Below are positions 8,963-18,992 of a stretch of 58,944 nt of DNA, in pieces. The stretch is taken from NCBI GenBank assembly GCA_905235685.1, contig CAJOMO010000008.1:1-58944 (forward strand), written 5' to 3'. Under the pieces are notes generated by a model. The model was not told the origin of the DNA. It was given only the letters and a program-made list of their open reading frames with translations, and did no database searches. How positions within the stretch are numbered: the first letter of the stretch is position 1; each line of letters opens with the position of its first letter. Position numbers and translations under genes: made by a program. This stretch comes from an uncultured Selenomonadaceae bacterium (GTDB lineage: Bacteria > Bacillota > Negativicutes > Selenomonadales > Selenomonadaceae).

Positions 8963-9316
8963 ATGAATTTGAAAAAAGTTTTAACCGGCGCTTTGATTGG
9001 CGCATTTGTCTTTGGAATTTCCGCCGGAAGTTTGCAAACGGCGAACGCAACTTCATTGAGCGATTTCAAAAAAGCCGCCGATGCTAAGAAAAAAATTGAC
9101 GAAGCCCAAAGAACGGTTGGCGAAGTTAGAGAGCAGGGCGAGCAAGTAAGAGATAGAGTCACGGACAGCGGCAATGCTAACGGCAGGCGCAATATAGCGG
9201 AGGACAAAGCCGAACAAGTTGCGCCGGAAACGGTTAGAGAAACCCGCGAAAAAGCTCAAAAGGCTAAGAAAAAAATTGACCAGGCTAAAAAGGTTGCGGA
9301 CAGAGCTACCAGATAA
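8963..9316 (+). CDS. Small secreted lysine-rich helical protein
   Basis: 117 aa, start ATG with AGGAGG upstream. A signal peptide covers about the first 29 residues (ends TANA). The mature part is almost all charged helix, with the motif AKKKIDEAQ/AKKKIDQAKK near both ends and a Gly/Asn-containing break in the middle, so two coiled-coil-like arms are likely. No family recognised. Its stop codon directly abuts the trkA ATG, so the two genes share a transcript. Confidence 0.65.
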   Translation: MNLKKVLTGALIGAFVFGISAGSLQTANATSLSDFKKAADAKKKIDEAQRTVGEVREQGEQVRDRVTDSGNANGRRNIAEDKAEQVAPETVRETREKAQKAKKKIDQAKKVADRATR

Positions 9317-10678
9317 ATGCGCGTGGTAATAGTTGGCGCGGGCAAACTCGGTTACACTATCGCCGAACTTCTTAGCAGCGAAAAAATTGAAGTCGTTGTT
9401 GTCGATCGCGACGAAGAGCAGTTGACCGCCATTAAAGAAAATCTCGACGTTATGACGATTAACAAAAATGGCTCAAATCCTATCACGCTGAACGACCCCG
9501 AAATTAACGGCGCTGATATTTTTATTGCCGTCACGGATATTGACGAGGTGAATATGGTTGCGTGCGTTTTGGCGAAAAAACACGGCTTGAAACACACAAT
9601 CGCGCGGATTCGGGATATGCAATTTATGGGCGAGGCGAAAGATTATCTCAAAAAAAATTTCGATATTGATTTGATGATAAATCCGGAGCTGATAGCGGCG
9701 AATGAAATTTACCGAATTTTAATGACACCGGCGGCGTTGAATGTGGACGATTTTGCGGGCGGGAAAGTTCGGTTGTTCGAGGCGAAAATTGACAAGTGGA
9801 GCAAGTGGGCTAATATTCCGCTGAAAAGTTTGAAGTTGCCTGCTGGAGTTTTGGCGGGCTTGATTCACCGCGATCACCGAATGATTATTCCGCACGGCGA
9901 TGATTCTTTTCAAGTGCACGACAGCGCGTATTTTATCGGATTTCCTGAGTCGATTGAACAGCTTAGTTTGAGTTTTGTTCAGCAGAATACTCGACCGTTG
10001 GAGCGGGTAATGATAATTGGCGCGGGGCGAATTGCGCGGGCGTTGGTTATGCAGTTGAATGACGCGGGCGTTTCAGTCAAAGTCATTGAGCAGGATCGCA
10101 AGCGCTGTGAAGATATGGCGGAGATTTTGCAAAGCGGCAGTATCGCGATTTACGGCGACGGTACGAATGTTGATTTGCTTGCCGAAGAGGGAATTGCCTC
10201 GGCTGACGTGATTGTTTGTTTGACTGAAGACGACAGGCTGAATTTGATGATGGCGCTCCTTGCCAAACATATGGGTGCGAAAAAAACTGTTGTCCGCGTT
10301 TACCGCACTGAATACGTTGATTTGATTGAAAAAGTTGGCGTTGACGTTGTGATATCGGCGCGTCTTTTGTCGGCAAGTGAAGTTTTGGCGTTTGTTAGGC
10401 GCGGCGGAGTTACGCGCGTATCGATTTTGGAAGGCGCTAAGGCAGAGGCTGTTGAAGTTATCGTTCAAAAGGGCGCTCGCGCAGAGGGCAACCGATTAAT
10501 GGACGTCAAGCTGCCAAAATCTTGTTTGGTCTGCGCGTATGTGCGCAAAAATAAAGCCGCCATTCCAAATGGTAACACAATTCTTTTGGCTGGCGACAAG
10601 ATTATTCTGTTTTGTTTACGCGGCTCTGCGCCCGAAGTCGTAACATGGTTCACTAATGAGCAGCGTTTTGTCGTTTAA
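9317..10678 (+). CDS. trkA: Trk potassium uptake system regulatory subunit TrkA
   Basis: Cytoplasmic NAD(H)-gating subunit of the Trk K+ channel. 453 aa holding two RCK units: the first begins VIVGAGKLGYTIAELL with the following acidic VVVDRDEE, the second begins near residue 231 with MIIGAGRIARALVM. Each has an RCK_N Rossmann part and an RCK_C part. The membrane partner TrkH/TrkG is not in the window. The start codon follows the upstream stop with no gap, which suggests translational coupling to the small secreted protein. Confidence 0.93.
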   Translation: MRVVIVGAGKLGYTIAELLSSEKIEVVVVDRDEEQLTAIKENLDVMTINKNGSNPITLNDPEINGADIFIAVTDIDEVNMVACVLAKKHGLKHTIARIRDMQFMGEAKDYLKKNFDIDLMINPELIAANEIYRILMTPAALNVDDFAGGKVRLFEAKIDKWSKWANIPLKSLKLPAGVLAGLIHRDHRMIIPHGDDSFQVHDSAYFIGFPESIEQLSLSFVQQNTRPLERVMIIGAGRIARALVMQLNDAGVSVKVIEQDRKRCEDMAEILQSGSIAIYGDGTNVDLLAEEGIASADVIVCLTEDDRLNLMMALLAKHMGAKKTVVRVYRTEYVDLIEKVGVDVVISARLLSASEVLAFVRRGGVTRVSILEGAKAEAVEVIVQKGARAEGNRLMDVKLPKSCLVCAYVRKNKAAIPNGNTILLAGDKIILFCLRGSAPEVVTWFTNEQRFVV

Positions 10679-10681
10679 TAT

Positions 10682-10782
10682 CAACTTTCTTTTGGCGCAA
10701 AAGAAAGTTGCAAAGAAAACAGCGGCGCGGATTGTCACATCACGTGACAAGCGCGCCGCGGGGGGCGGTCATCCGTGCGCCC
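10682..10782 (-). repeat. Three-hairpin dispersed element, copy A
   Basis: Read on + the order is P3-P2-P1. P3 is a perfect 13-bp stem (10682-10694 with 10698-10710). P2 has the apical stem TGTCAC-ATCAC-GTGACA at 10733-10749 and a GC-rich lower stem out to about 10722 and 10760. P1 is GGGCG (10763-10767) with CGCCC (10778-10782). It lies between the convergent trkA and nitrilase genes. Strand is given for the P1-P2-P3 orientation. Confidence 0.85.
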
Positions 10783-10794
10783 TCTTATTTTCGA

Positions 10795-11544
10795 TTACAA
10801 ATTGTCGACGGATAAATTTCTGTCCTTCAACAAATTCATTGCCTTGATAAATTCTTTGCCCGAATCCAAATCTATTGACAAACTCAAATTTTGGTCGTTA
10901 ATGCCCGCCTCGCCAATCACCACGCCCAGCGGATTTATTATTTCAGAGCGCCCCGCACTATTCGCAAACACCACAAAAATCTGATTTTCTATGGCGCGCG
11001 CCTTCGTCAATATCTGCCGCGGTACCAATCTCAATAAACTCCACGCCGACGGCACAAATAAAATCTTCGCGCCTTGCAACGTCAATTTTCTTATAAATTC
11101 CGGAAAACGTAAATCATAACAAATCGACAGCCCGCATTTCACGCCGTCCAAATCCACCGTAACAATTTTGTCACCCGCGCTAAATACTTTCTGCTCGTCC
11201 GCGAAACTGAACAAATGCGTCTTATCGTAAACTGCAACAATTTCGCCGCGCCGGTCGCTCACCATACAGCGATTGTAATATTTGCCGTCAACTTCCGCGA
11301 TAACCGAACCGCCAATTATGTTAACGTTCATCTTTTTCGACAAATCGCAAAGAAATTCGGCGGTGCGCTCACCGTTTTTGTCGGCAAAATCTTCAAGCGG
11401 CGTCGGATAATAACCCGTCGACCAAAGTTCCGGCAACACAACTACATCTGAATTTTTCGCGCTCTTAACAAAATCCGCCGCAATTTCAAAATTCTTGTCA
11501 AGCTCGCCCAAATGCGATTTAAACTGCGCTATGTCAATCCTCAT
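10795..11544 (-). CDS. Carbon-nitrogen hydrolase (nitrilase superfamily)
   Basis: A 249-aa amidase-like enzyme with the Glu-Lys-Cys triad E39 (LPELW), K108 (YDKTHLF) and C142 (ICYDLRFPE). The pattern is closest to omega-amidase/YafV-type members, which hydrolyse alpha-ketoglutaramate or similar amides; the true substrate is not certain. It starts 12 bp after nagZ ends and is probably in the same operon. Confidence 0.85.
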   Translation of the reverse strand: MRIDIAQFKSHLGELDKNFEIAADFVKSAKNSDVVVLPELWSTGYYPTPLEDFADKNGERTAEFLCDLSKKMNVNIIGGSVIAEVDGKYYNRCMVSDRRGEIVAVYDKTHLFSFADEQKVFSAGDKIVTVDLDGVKCGLSICYDLRFPEFIRKLTLQGAKILFVPSAWSLLRLVPRQILTKARAIENQIFVVFANSAGRSEIINPLGVVIGEAGINDQNLSLSIDLDSGKEFIKAMNLLKDRNLSVDNL

Positions 11545-11556
11545 ACAAAAAGCCCC

Positions 11557-12690
11557 CTATTTGTTTTGCTTTGTCAATTCAAGTTTCATTTTTAAAATCC
11601 TGCGTACCGAGTCATCAATTCTTTCTTGAGAAATTTCGCCGCTCTCAACAGCGTCCAAAATCCCCAAATAAATTTTCTGCTGCGTGTCGTATTCGTGGCA
11701 GCTCAATAAAATATCAGCGCCGGCTTTAACAGCCAAAACTCCGACTTCGCTCGCGTCCAAATGATTCGCAATTGCGCCCATATCCAAATCGTCCGTTATC
11801 ACAACGCCGCGGAAGTCCAATTCATTTCTGAGCAAATCGGTAATGACGGCGGGCGAAAGTGTTGCGGAATTTTCTTCGTCCAACGCGCTGTATTTCAAAT
11901 GCGATACCATTATCATGAATTTGGAATTGTCCTGCTCGGCAATAATTTTTTTGAAGGGCAACAAATCTTCGGCGTCAAGAATTTCTCTGTCGGCGTAAAT
12001 CGTCGAAACGTCTTGATGAGAATCCACAGTTCCGCGCCCAATTCCAGGGAAATGTTTCAGGCAATAAAAAATTCCGGCGTCTTCATAACCTTTGGCGGCG
12101 TTCGACACAAATTCGGCAACAACTTCAGCGTCGCTGCTAAATGAGCGCGTGTCTTGCGTGCCAACGTCAGCCACCGGCGCAAAATTTAAATTAAAGCCGA
12201 GGTCTTTCAAATTCTGCGCGGTCGATTTTGCGTAATTAAAAGCGTCAGCCGGATTTCCGCCGTAACCAATTTCTTCTTGAGAGGGCGGCGGCGTCAAATC
12301 GTGCGTCATTCGAGAAACAATTCCGCCTTCTTCGTCAATGGCAATGAACAGCGGCGCTTTTTCCACAGCCACCAAATTTAAATTCTCCACGAAATTTCTA
12401 ACCTGCGCCTTGCTGTCCATATTCCTGTCGAAAAAAATAATTCCGCCCATATGGTATTGCGCCAACAAAAATCTGATGTCGTCGTTGACAGAATTTCCGT
12501 AAACGCCAATCATCACCATTTGCCCAACTTTTTCCGTCAGCGACATATCCTTCAAAATTTCGTCGACGGGCGCGGGCGGCTCGGCGGGTAAATTTCCGGC
12601 TTTAACGTCCTTGGTAACATTTGAATCGCAGCCGCAAATTATCGCAAGCGCAAGAATTATCATCAGCAGACTCAAAATTTTAAACTTCAC
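11557..12690 (-). CDS. nagZ: Beta-N-acetylhexosaminidase, GH3 family lipoprotein
   Basis: Cleaves terminal beta-GlcNAc, in this family usually from muropeptides during wall recycling. The GTG at 12690 behind AAGGATGG is chosen over the 35-codon longer frame because it gives a lipoprotein signal peptide ending in the lipobox IICGC. The GH3 domain follows with MSLTEKVGQM, IDEEGG, LKHFPGIG and the nucleophile region VVITDDLDMGAI. 377 aa. Lipoprotein anchoring points to action outside the cytoplasm, unlike E. coli NagZ. murQ near the right end of the window belongs to the same salvage theme. Confidence 0.88.
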   Translation of the reverse strand: MKFKILSLLMIILALAIICGCDSNVTKDVKAGNLPAEPPAPVDEILKDMSLTEKVGQMVMIGVYGNSVNDDIRFLLAQYHMGGIIFFDRNMDSKAQVRNFVENLNLVAVEKAPLFIAIDEEGGIVSRMTHDLTPPPSQEEIGYGGNPADAFNYAKSTAQNLKDLGFNLNFAPVADVGTQDTRSFSSDAEVVAEFVSNAAKGYEDAGIFYCLKHFPGIGRGTVDSHQDVSTIYADREILDAEDLLPFKKIIAEQDNSKFMIMVSHLKYSALDEENSATLSPAVITDLLRNELDFRGVVITDDLDMGAIANHLDASEVGVLAVKAGADILLSCHEYDTQQKIYLGILDAVESGEISQERIDDSVRRILKMKLELTKQNK

Positions 12691-12720
12691 AAAAACACCA
12701 TCCTTATCGCGTTTCAAAGT

Positions 12721-12753
12721 ATTATAGCAAAAATTTTCCATACCTGCTATAAT
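12721..12753. promoter_or_regulatory. Face-to-face extended -10 promoters for nagZ (-) and ribF (+)
   Basis: TGCTATAAT is read leftwards with its TATAAT at 12726-12721, and rightwards with TATAAT at 12748-12753. The two extended -10 boxes are 21 bp apart, so polymerases would compete. No good -35 boxes are seen, as expected for the extended -10 class. Confidence 0.55.
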
Positions 12754-12784
12754 AAAATTCATTTGAGGAAGGGCGGTAAATTTT

Positions 12785-13705
12785 TTGGAAGTCATAAAAA
12801 AAATCGCCGGCTTGACGCAGAAATATAATCAGCCGGTAGTAGCATTGGGAATGTTCGACGGCGTACATTTGGGGCACGCCAGCGTCATTCGGCGCGCGGT
12901 GGAAGTTGCTAAAAAAATCGGCGGCACGTCAATGGTTTTCACTTTTTCGAATCATCCGCTGAGCGTACTTTCGCCGGAAAATGCGCCGTTAATGATAGGC
13001 AGTCGAAGTTTGCGCCGCGATATTTTTGAAAGTTTGGGCGTCGAAATTTTGATAGAAATTCAATTCACCAAGGAACTGAGCCGCAAATCGCCGGAAGAAT
13101 TTCTTGAACTCCTGCGCGAAAAAATTTCTCCGGCGTATGTTGTCACCGGACCGAATTATACGTTCGGCAGATTTGGCAAAGGCAACGGGCGAATGCTCCT
13201 GCGCGAAGGCGAAAATTACGGATTCAAGGCGGAAATTTGCCCCGCAGTGACGATTGGCAAAAAAAGCGTGAGCAGTACCAGGATTCGCGCGCTGATTGCC
13301 GAAGGAAATTTGGCAGAGGCGAATGAACTTCTCGGCAGAAATTTTACTTACGTTGCAACGGTGGTTCACGGCGATAAACGCGGGCGCAAACTTGGTTTTC
13401 CCACGGCGAATTTGGAGATTGACGATAACCGCGCGATGTTGCCGAACGGCGCGTATATTGTGCGCGTCAAGGTCGGGAAAAATTTTTACAGCGGCATTGC
13501 GAATATTGGCGATAATCCAACTTTCAAGGTGGCGAAGCGGCGGCTCGAAGTTTTTATCGACAAATTCAGCGGCGACGTTTACGGCGAAGAAATTTCCGTT
13601 AGCTTTGTGCGGAAAATTCGCGACGAAAAAGTTTTTGATTCCGTCGAAGATTTAAAATTGCAGCTGAATGAAGATTTACTTGCGTTGAGGAAAAATTATG
13701 ATTGA
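12785..13705 (+). CDS. ribF: Bifunctional riboflavin kinase / FAD synthetase
   Basis: Makes FMN and then FAD from riboflavin. The N-terminal FAD-synthetase half has LGMFDGVHLGH (about 20-30) and the SSTRIR motif; the C-terminal flavokinase half starts near residue 190 with GRKLGFPTANL. 306 aa, normal length. TTG start at 12785 behind AGGAAGGGCGG. Its stop overlaps the ATG of a decayed copy of the rlmD start (ATGATTGA), showing that the two genes once overlapped directly. Confidence 0.92.
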   Translation: MEVIKKIAGLTQKYNQPVVALGMFDGVHLGHASVIRRAVEVAKKIGGTSMVFTFSNHPLSVLSPENAPLMIGSRSLRRDIFESLGVEILIEIQFTKELSRKSPEEFLELLREKISPAYVVTGPNYTFGRFGKGNGRMLLREGENYGFKAEICPAVTIGKKSVSSTRIRALIAEGNLAEANELLGRNFTYVATVVHGDKRGRKLGFPTANLEIDDNRAMLPNGAYIVRVKVGKNFYSGIANIGDNPTFKVAKRRLEVFIDKFSGDVYGEEISVSFVRKIRDEKVFDSVEDLKLQLNEDLLALRKNYD

Positions 13706-13860
13706 GATTGAAATTAACGGCTTGGGTACGAACGGCAAAAAAAAACAATTACTAAAAAAAAAATTTTGCTGAAAAAAATCAATTCAGCTGAATGAAGATT
13801 TACTTGCGTTGAGGAAAAATTATGATTGAAATTGAAATTAACGGCTTAGGTACGAACGGC
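13661..13860 (+). repeat. Duplicated ribF 3' end / rlmD 5' end
   Basis: The 76 bp at 13661-13736 recur at 13785-13860 with two mismatches (period 124 bp). They cover the last codons of ribF, its ribosome binding region and the first 13 codons of rlmD. The 48 bp between the copies are A-rich. The first rlmD start runs only about 24 codons to a stop and is a remnant; the second is the real gene. Confidence 0.92.
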
Positions 13861-15138
13861 GAAGGCGTCGGGCGGCTTGAAAATCTGACGGTTTTTGTTG
13901 AAGGCGCGCTGCCGGACGAAAAAGTTTCCGCGGAGATTATCGACACTAAAAAAAATTACGCGATTGCTCGGCTGATTAAAATTCTGCGCGAAAGTCCGGA
14001 TAGAGTTCAGCCGATTTGCCCGCTTTTCGAAAAATGCGGCGGCTGTCAACTTCAGCACTTGAAATATTCTGCGCAGCTTGTTTGGAAACGTCAGCAGGTT
14101 GTTGACGCAATCGAGCGCATTGGGAAAATTCGCGGCGTTGAAATTTTTGACACGCTCGGCATGGAAAATCCCCTGCGTTATCGAAATAAAATGCAGTTTC
14201 CGGTTGGTAAAAATTTGGCGATTGGCTGTTACGCGCGCGGCTCTCATCAAATTATCGACACCGACGCCTGCCTCATTCAAAAGGACGCCGCCGATAAAGT
14301 TTTGGTTGCCGCGAAAAAAATTCTGCGCAAATTTCATATCACGCCGTACGACGAAGATTCGCACAAGGGAATTTTGCGCCACGTTATGAGCCGCGTTGGT
14401 TTCAACGGCGAATTGATGATTGTCCTTGTCACCGCCACGAAAATTCTTCCCAACGAAAAAAATATCGCTAAGGCGATTCGCGCAGAACTGCCAAATGTAA
14501 CCAGTATTCAGCAAAACGTGCAGACTTTTCACAACAACGTGATTTTGGGGCGCGAGACTAAAATTTTGTACGGCAAACCGACGATTAAAGACAAAATCGG
14601 CAGGCTGGAATTTAATATTTCGGCGCGTTCGTTTTTTCAAGTCAACACGGCGCAGGCTGAAGTTTTGTACGAGACGGCGAAAAAATTTGCTTGTTTAACC
14701 GGCAAAGAAATTGTGCTTGACGCATATTGCGGCACGGGGACAATTGGGCTTTACCTTGCCAAAAATGCGTACAAAGTTATCGGCGTGGAAATTGTAAATT
14801 CGGCGATTGACGACGCACGGAAAAATGCGCGCGAAAATAAAATTCGCAACGCAGAATTTATCGTTGGCGACGCGGTGAAGATTTTGCCGCACCTTGATAT
14901 TTATGCTGACGTGGTGATTGTTGATCCTCCGCGCGCGGGTTGCGACAGAAAAGTTTTGGAAACATTGGCGGCGCGGAATCCTGCGCGAATAATTTATGTA
15001 TCGTGCAATCCGGCAACGTTGGCGCGTGACCTTGCAATTTTGGCTGAGCTGGGTTATCATACGAAAAAAATTCAACCGGTGGATATGTTTCCGCACAGTT
15101 CGCACGTCGAGGCGGTCGCGCAGGTTGAAAAAATTTAG
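13822..15138 (+). CDS. rlmD: 23S rRNA (uracil-C5)-methyltransferase, RlmD/RumA type
   Basis: A SAM-dependent 5-methyluridine synthase acting on 23S rRNA. Order: N-terminal TRAM domain (1-55), [4Fe-4S] ligands C66, C72, C75 and C150, then the methyltransferase domain with DAYCGTGTIGLYLA, DPPRAGCD and the catalytic SCNPATLARD (Cys about 395). 438 aa. In Firmicutes such enzymes may modify U747, U1939 or both; the sequence alone does not decide. Confidence 0.9.
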   Translation: MIEIEINGLGTNGEGVGRLENLTVFVEGALPDEKVSAEIIDTKKNYAIARLIKILRESPDRVQPICPLFEKCGGCQLQHLKYSAQLVWKRQQVVDAIERIGKIRGVEIFDTLGMENPLRYRNKMQFPVGKNLAIGCYARGSHQIIDTDACLIQKDAADKVLVAAKKILRKFHITPYDEDSHKGILRHVMSRVGFNGELMIVLVTATKILPNEKNIAKAIRAELPNVTSIQQNVQTFHNNVILGRETKILYGKPTIKDKIGRLEFNISARSFFQVNTAQAEVLYETAKKFACLTGKEIVLDAYCGTGTIGLYLAKNAYKVIGVEIVNSAIDDARKNARENKIRNAEFIVGDAVKILPHLDIYADVVIVDPPRAGCDRKVLETLAARNPARIIYVSCNPATLARDLAILAELGYHTKKIQPVDMFPHSSHVEAVAQVEKI

Positions 15139-15149
15139 GAGAGTTTGAT

Positions 15150-15683
15150 ATGCAGTACAAATGCAAAATGACGGTGATTGACAAAAAAGTTTTTCCGGAT
15201 TTACAGGCGAAATATCTTGCCGACCCGAAATCCGGCGCGTGTCCATTTTATGAAGTTGGCGCAGAATATTTGTTCGAACGTTACGGCGACGAAGATACAT
15301 TTTGGACGCAGGGCAAAGGCGCGCATTGTTCGGAGGCGTGGGATTGTTTCAGCCGCTATGTTTATGCGGCGTTGCAGGGCGGCTCGATTATGCGCGGTTG
15401 GACAAACGACGAACACATGATGATAGCCTGCTGCAATGACGGCACGCGCCCCGTGATTTTTAAAATTGAGCGCCTTGACTACAAAGTTTTGCACGTGACC
15501 GGCGACAATCCGGAGAAATTTATTGACGCTTTGAAAAAATTGGACGGCGTTACTGACGTTAAATATCGCGCGGACAAAAACTTTACCGAGATTTTTATGG
15601 ACAGAAATAACGAAGTCAGCGACGAGAAAATCATTGCTGCCGTTAAATCTGTTGGCAACTTCAACATTTCCAAAATCGACTAA
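15150..15683 (+). CDS. TIGR04076-like protein with C-terminal extension
   Basis: 177 aa. The first ~110 residues, from YKCKMTVIDKKVF through ACPFYEVG to the cysteine-containing CSEAWDCF, resemble the small TIGR04076 family of unknown function. The last ~65 residues (from about 112) look like a separate ferredoxin-like alpha/beta unit ending in KIIAAVKSVGNF, without the CxxC of heavy-metal domains. It starts 11 bp after rlmD behind AGGAG. Confidence 0.6.
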   Translation: MQYKCKMTVIDKKVFPDLQAKYLADPKSGACPFYEVGAEYLFERYGDEDTFWTQGKGAHCSEAWDCFSRYVYAALQGGSIMRGWTNDEHMMIACCNDGTRPVIFKIERLDYKVLHVTGDNPEKFIDALKKLDGVTDVKYRADKNFTEIFMDRNNEVSDEKIIAAVKSVGNFNISKID

Positions 15684-15708
15684 TTAACAAAATTTTTTGC
15701 GCATACGA

Positions 15709-15823
15709 GGCGCGCACGGACGCGCGCCAACCCCGCGCCTAGTCACGTGATGTGACTAATGCGCGGAAATTTTTCTTTCTTTGCTAGGCGTTTCTTTCTT
15801 TTTTTAAAAAGTAAAGAAATGCC
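15709..15823 (+). repeat. Three-hairpin dispersed element, copy B
   Basis: P1 GGCGCGC-ACGGAC-GCGCGCC (15709-15728), P2 apical stem AGTCAC-GTGAT-GTGACT (15741-15757) with a GC-rich lower stem, and P3 GGCGTTTCTTT (15787-15797) with AAAGAAATGCC (15813-15823). It lies between two genes both on +, in the opposite orientation to copies A and C. Confidence 0.88.
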
Positions 15824-15896
15824 GTTTTAAATTGCAGGAACTTCAAGCGTTTTGGCAAATATTATAAAAAAATTAAAACATTGGAGGCGGTTTTAT

Positions 15897-16982
15897 ATGT
15901 TAAAATCCTGCGACGTGGATAATTTACGTCCTGGTATGAAAGTCGGGCGCGAGGTCAAAGATTTTAGCGGCAAAGTTCTTCTCAAGCAAAATGCTATCCT
16001 CGACGCAAAGAAAATTAACAGCCTCATTGGTCAAAATATTTTTTCCGTGTATATCGACGAGCCCGAAGAGGAAAAGAAACCCGTAAAAATCGAAGGCGCG
16101 GATAATCTGATTGATTATGATTATTGGGAGCATTATCAAGAAACTTACAACAACATTCACGATATTTATTTCACCGTGGAACGCGGCGGCAAAATTGATT
16201 TGAAGAAACTGGATAAAGTTTTAGACCCCGTTAATGTCGATAAACTTTGCGACGCGTCAATCGCTATCAGCCAAATTCACAATATGACGCGCGACGGCGA
16301 TTATACAATTCACCACGCCACCAACGTTGGAATTTTGGCGGGCGTTTTCGCTAAATGGATGAAGTGGCCAAGAAATATTATGCGCGAACTGATTATGTCC
16401 GGCTTGCTCACTGAAATTGGCAAAACCAAAGTTCCGCGCGCCATTTTGAATAAAACCGGCAAACTTGACCCCGAAGAACTTGAACTCGTCCGCCGCCACG
16501 TCGATTACGGATTCGATATGCTGAAATTTTCGCCGCTGAAAAATTTTAATAACGTCCTGCTCGGAATTTTGCACCACCACGAACGCTGCGACGGCACAGG
16601 CTACCCCAATCATTTGCAGGGCAAAGATATCAGCGACTACGGAAAAATTTTAGCCTTCCTCGATATTTACGACGCTATGGCGGCTAACCGCTCCTACGCG
16701 AAAAGAAATTCGCCCTTCGATATTTTCAAAGTTTTGTACGGCGATATCAACAAAGGCAAGCTCGACAGTCGCTACGGGATTTTGTTTATGAAACATATGC
16801 GTCAATCGTTCGTTGGTTGCTGGGTTGGTTTGAGCGACGGTCAACGCGCCAAAATTATTCTTTTTATGAACGACGAAGTTACTTCTCAGCCGATCGTCCA
16901 AACCACGCAGAGCAAATTTATCGATTTAAACAAAGAAACTAATATTAAAGTCGAAGTTTTGTTGACGGCGCAGGAAGTTTGA
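15897..16982 (+). CDS. HD-GYP domain protein with a degenerate HD dyad
   Basis: 361 aa from the ATG at 15897 (GGAGGCGG upstream). It resembles c-di-GMP phosphodiesterases of the HD-GYP family: an N-terminal DUF3391-like segment ([14 protein letters not shown]), then the HD-GYP domain from about residue 120 with HH at 139-140, HVDYG (H201), HHHE at 226-229, GTGYP at 233-237 and DIYDA. The usual HD pair in GLLHDIGK is replaced by T172-E173 (GLLTEIGK), removing two metal ligands. It may therefore be a sensor or binding protein rather than an active phosphodiesterase. Its stop overlaps the uvrB start. Confidence 0.8.
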   Translation: MLKSCDVDNLRPGMKVGREVKDFSGKVLLKQNAILDAKKINSLIGQNIFSVYIDEPEEEKKPVKIEGADNLIDYDYWEHYQETYNNIHDIYFTVERGGKIDLKKLDKVLDPVNVDKLCDASIAISQIHNMTRDGDYTIHHATNVGILAGVFAKWMKWPRNIMRELIMSGLLTEIGKTKVPRAILNKTGKLDPEELELVRRHVDYGFDMLKFSPLKNFNNVLLGILHHHERCDGTGYPNHLQGKDISDYGKILAFLDIYDAMAANRSYAKRNSPFDIFKVLYGDINKGKLDSRYGILFMKHMRQSFVGCWVGLSDGQRAKIILFMNDEVTSQPIVQTTQSKFIDLNKETNIKVEVLLTAQEV

Positions 16983-18964
16983 TGGATAAAAAATTTAAAG
17001 TAGTTGCGCCATTTGAGCCGACCGGTGATCAGCCGCAGGCGATAGAAAATCTTGCTGAGGGACTTGAAAACGGATTAGCCGCGCAGGTTTTATTGGGCGC
17101 AACCGGCACGGGCAAAACTTACACAATCGCCAAGGTCATTGAGAAAATTCAGCGCCCGACGCTTGTAATTGCTCATAACAAAACGCTTGCCGCGCAACTT
17201 GCCGCCGAGTTCAAAAATTTTTTCCCCGATAATTACGTCGGTTATTTCGTCAGCTACTACGATTATTATCAGCCCGAAGCGTACATTCCGCAAACCGACA
17301 CTTACATTGAAAAGGACGCGTCGATTAATGACGAGATTGACCAAATGCGCCATTCCGCGACGTGCAGCCTTTTTGAGCGAAACGACGTGATAATTGTGGC
17401 GAGCGTTTCCTGCATTTACGGTTTAGGTTCGCCGGAAAATTATCATAAGCTGCTGCTGCATTTGTACAAGGGGCAAATAATTCTGCGCGAGGAAATTTTA
17501 AAGCGACTGGTTGCGATTCGGTATGAGCGAAATGACGTGATGATTGAGCGCGGGAAATTTCGTGTGCGCGGCGATGTTGTTGAAGTGACGCCCGCCGGTT
17601 ACAACGGGCGCGCCATTCGCGTTGAACTTTTCGGCGACGAAGTTGACAGACTCGTTGAGTTCGATACTTTAACCGGAAAAATTTTGGGCGTCCGTGAAGA
17701 AATTTTTATTTTCCCCGCGTCTCATTACGTGGCGGACGAAGCCGATTTAGAGCGCGCCGAAAAAAACATTCGCGCAGAACTCAAGGCGCAGGTTGATTAT
17801 TTCAATTCCGAGCATAAACTTATTGAGGCACAGCGAATTGAACAGCGCACGAAATTTGATTTGGAAATGATTCACGAAATGGGCTATTGTTCGGGGATTG
17901 AAAATTATTCGCGGCACTTGACCGGCAGAAACGCGGGCGAGCCGCCCTATACGCTGATTGATTATTTCCCAAAAAATTTTTTGACGGTGATTGACGAATC
18001 GCACGTAACTTTGCCGCAACTTCACGCGATGTTTTCCGGCGACCGTTCCCGCAAAACTTCACTGATTGAAAACGGATTCAGACTGCCCAGCGCCCGCGAT
18101 AATCGCCCTTTGACTTTCGACGAATTTAACGAAAAAATTTCCCAAATAATTTACGTTTCCGCCACGCCCGCCGCTTATGAGCTCAGCCAATCCGGACAAA
18201 CCGTCGAACAGATTATTCGCCCGACCGGCTTAGTCGACCCCGAAGTCGAAGTTCGCCCGCTGGAAAATCAGATTGACGATTTAATTTCCGAAATTAATTT
18301 GCGCGTCAAGGCAAATGAGCGCGTTTTGATAACCACGCTGACTAAAAAATTTGCCGAAGAATTGACTGATTATCTTAGCGGCGCCGGCGTCAAAGTGAAA
18401 TACCTGCATTCGGATATCGTGACGATTGAGCGCGCCGAAATTATTCACGACCTGCGCGCCGGTAAATTCGACGTGCTTGTTGGGATAAATCTCCTGCGCG
18501 AGGGGCTGGATATGCCGGAAGTTTCGCTGATTGCAATTCTCGACGCCGACAAGGAAGGTTTTTTGCGCTCCGAAACTTCGCTGATTCAAACAATCGGCAG
18601 GGCGGCAAGAAATATTCACGGCAAAGTCATTCTTTACGCCGATACCGTCACCGAGTCGATGCGCCGCGCCATGAGCGAAACCGAACGCCGCCGCAGTATC
18701 CAGCAGAATTACAATCTCAAAAATCATATCACGCCAAAGACTATCGAAAAGCCAATCGCCCCGCTAATCGAACTGCCGCTTAAAAAATCCGAGAAAACTA
18801 AATCTAAATCCGTAAGCGAATTAATGAAAAAATTGACGCCCGCACAGCGCAAAAATTTAGTAAAAAGTTTAACAGCACAAATGCGCGAAGCGTCGAAGGC
18901 GTTGGAATTTGAACGCGCCGCCGAACTTCGCGACATTATTTTGAAGTTGGAAGATAATTTATAA
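16982..18964 (+). CDS. uvrB: Excinuclease ABC subunit B
   Basis: Damage-verifying helicase-like subunit of nucleotide excision repair. Walker A GATGTGKT at 39-46, the DNA-gripping beta-hairpin with [12 protein letters not shown] near 90-105, DESH box ([11 protein letters not shown]), helicase motifs V and VI (IGRAARN) and a C-terminal UVR motif for contact with UvrC. 660 aa. Start ATG at 16982 overlaps the preceding TGA by one base. uvrA and uvrC are not present. Confidence 0.96.
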   Translation: MDKKFKVVAPFEPTGDQPQAIENLAEGLENGLAAQVLLGATGTGKTYTIAKVIEKIQRPTLVIAHNKTLAAQLAAEFKNFFPDNYVGYFVSYYDYYQPEAYIPQTDTYIEKDASINDEIDQMRHSATCSLFERNDVIIVASVSCIYGLGSPENYHKLLLHLYKGQIILREEILKRLVAIRYERNDVMIERGKFRVRGDVVEVTPAGYNGRAIRVELFGDEVDRLVEFDTLTGKILGVREEIFIFPASHYVADEADLERAEKNIRAELKAQVDYFNSEHKLIEAQRIEQRTKFDLEMIHEMGYCSGIENYSRHLTGRNAGEPPYTLIDYFPKNFLTVIDESHVTLPQLHAMFSGDRSRKTSLIENGFRLPSARDNRPLTFDEFNEKISQIIYVSATPAAYELSQSGQTVEQIIRPTGLVDPEVEVRPLENQIDDLISEINLRVKANERVLITTLTKKFAEELTDYLSGAGVKVKYLHSDIVTIERAEIIHDLRAGKFDVLVGINLLREGLDMPEVSLIAILDADKEGFLRSETSLIQTIGRAARNIHGKVILYADTVTESMRRAMSETERRRSIQQNYNLKNHITPKTIEKPIAPLIELPLKKSEKTKSKSVSELMKKLTPAQRKNLVKSLTAQMREASKALEFERAAELRDIILKLEDNL

Positions 18965-18992
18965 GCCGTGGTAATTTTAAGGAGTGGTCTCC

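Noticed and set aside
10682..10782. Element A as a simple terminator of trkA
   Set aside because: It has only a weak T run, and the same three-hairpin layout recurs at three other loci in both orientations, so a terminator alone does not explain it.
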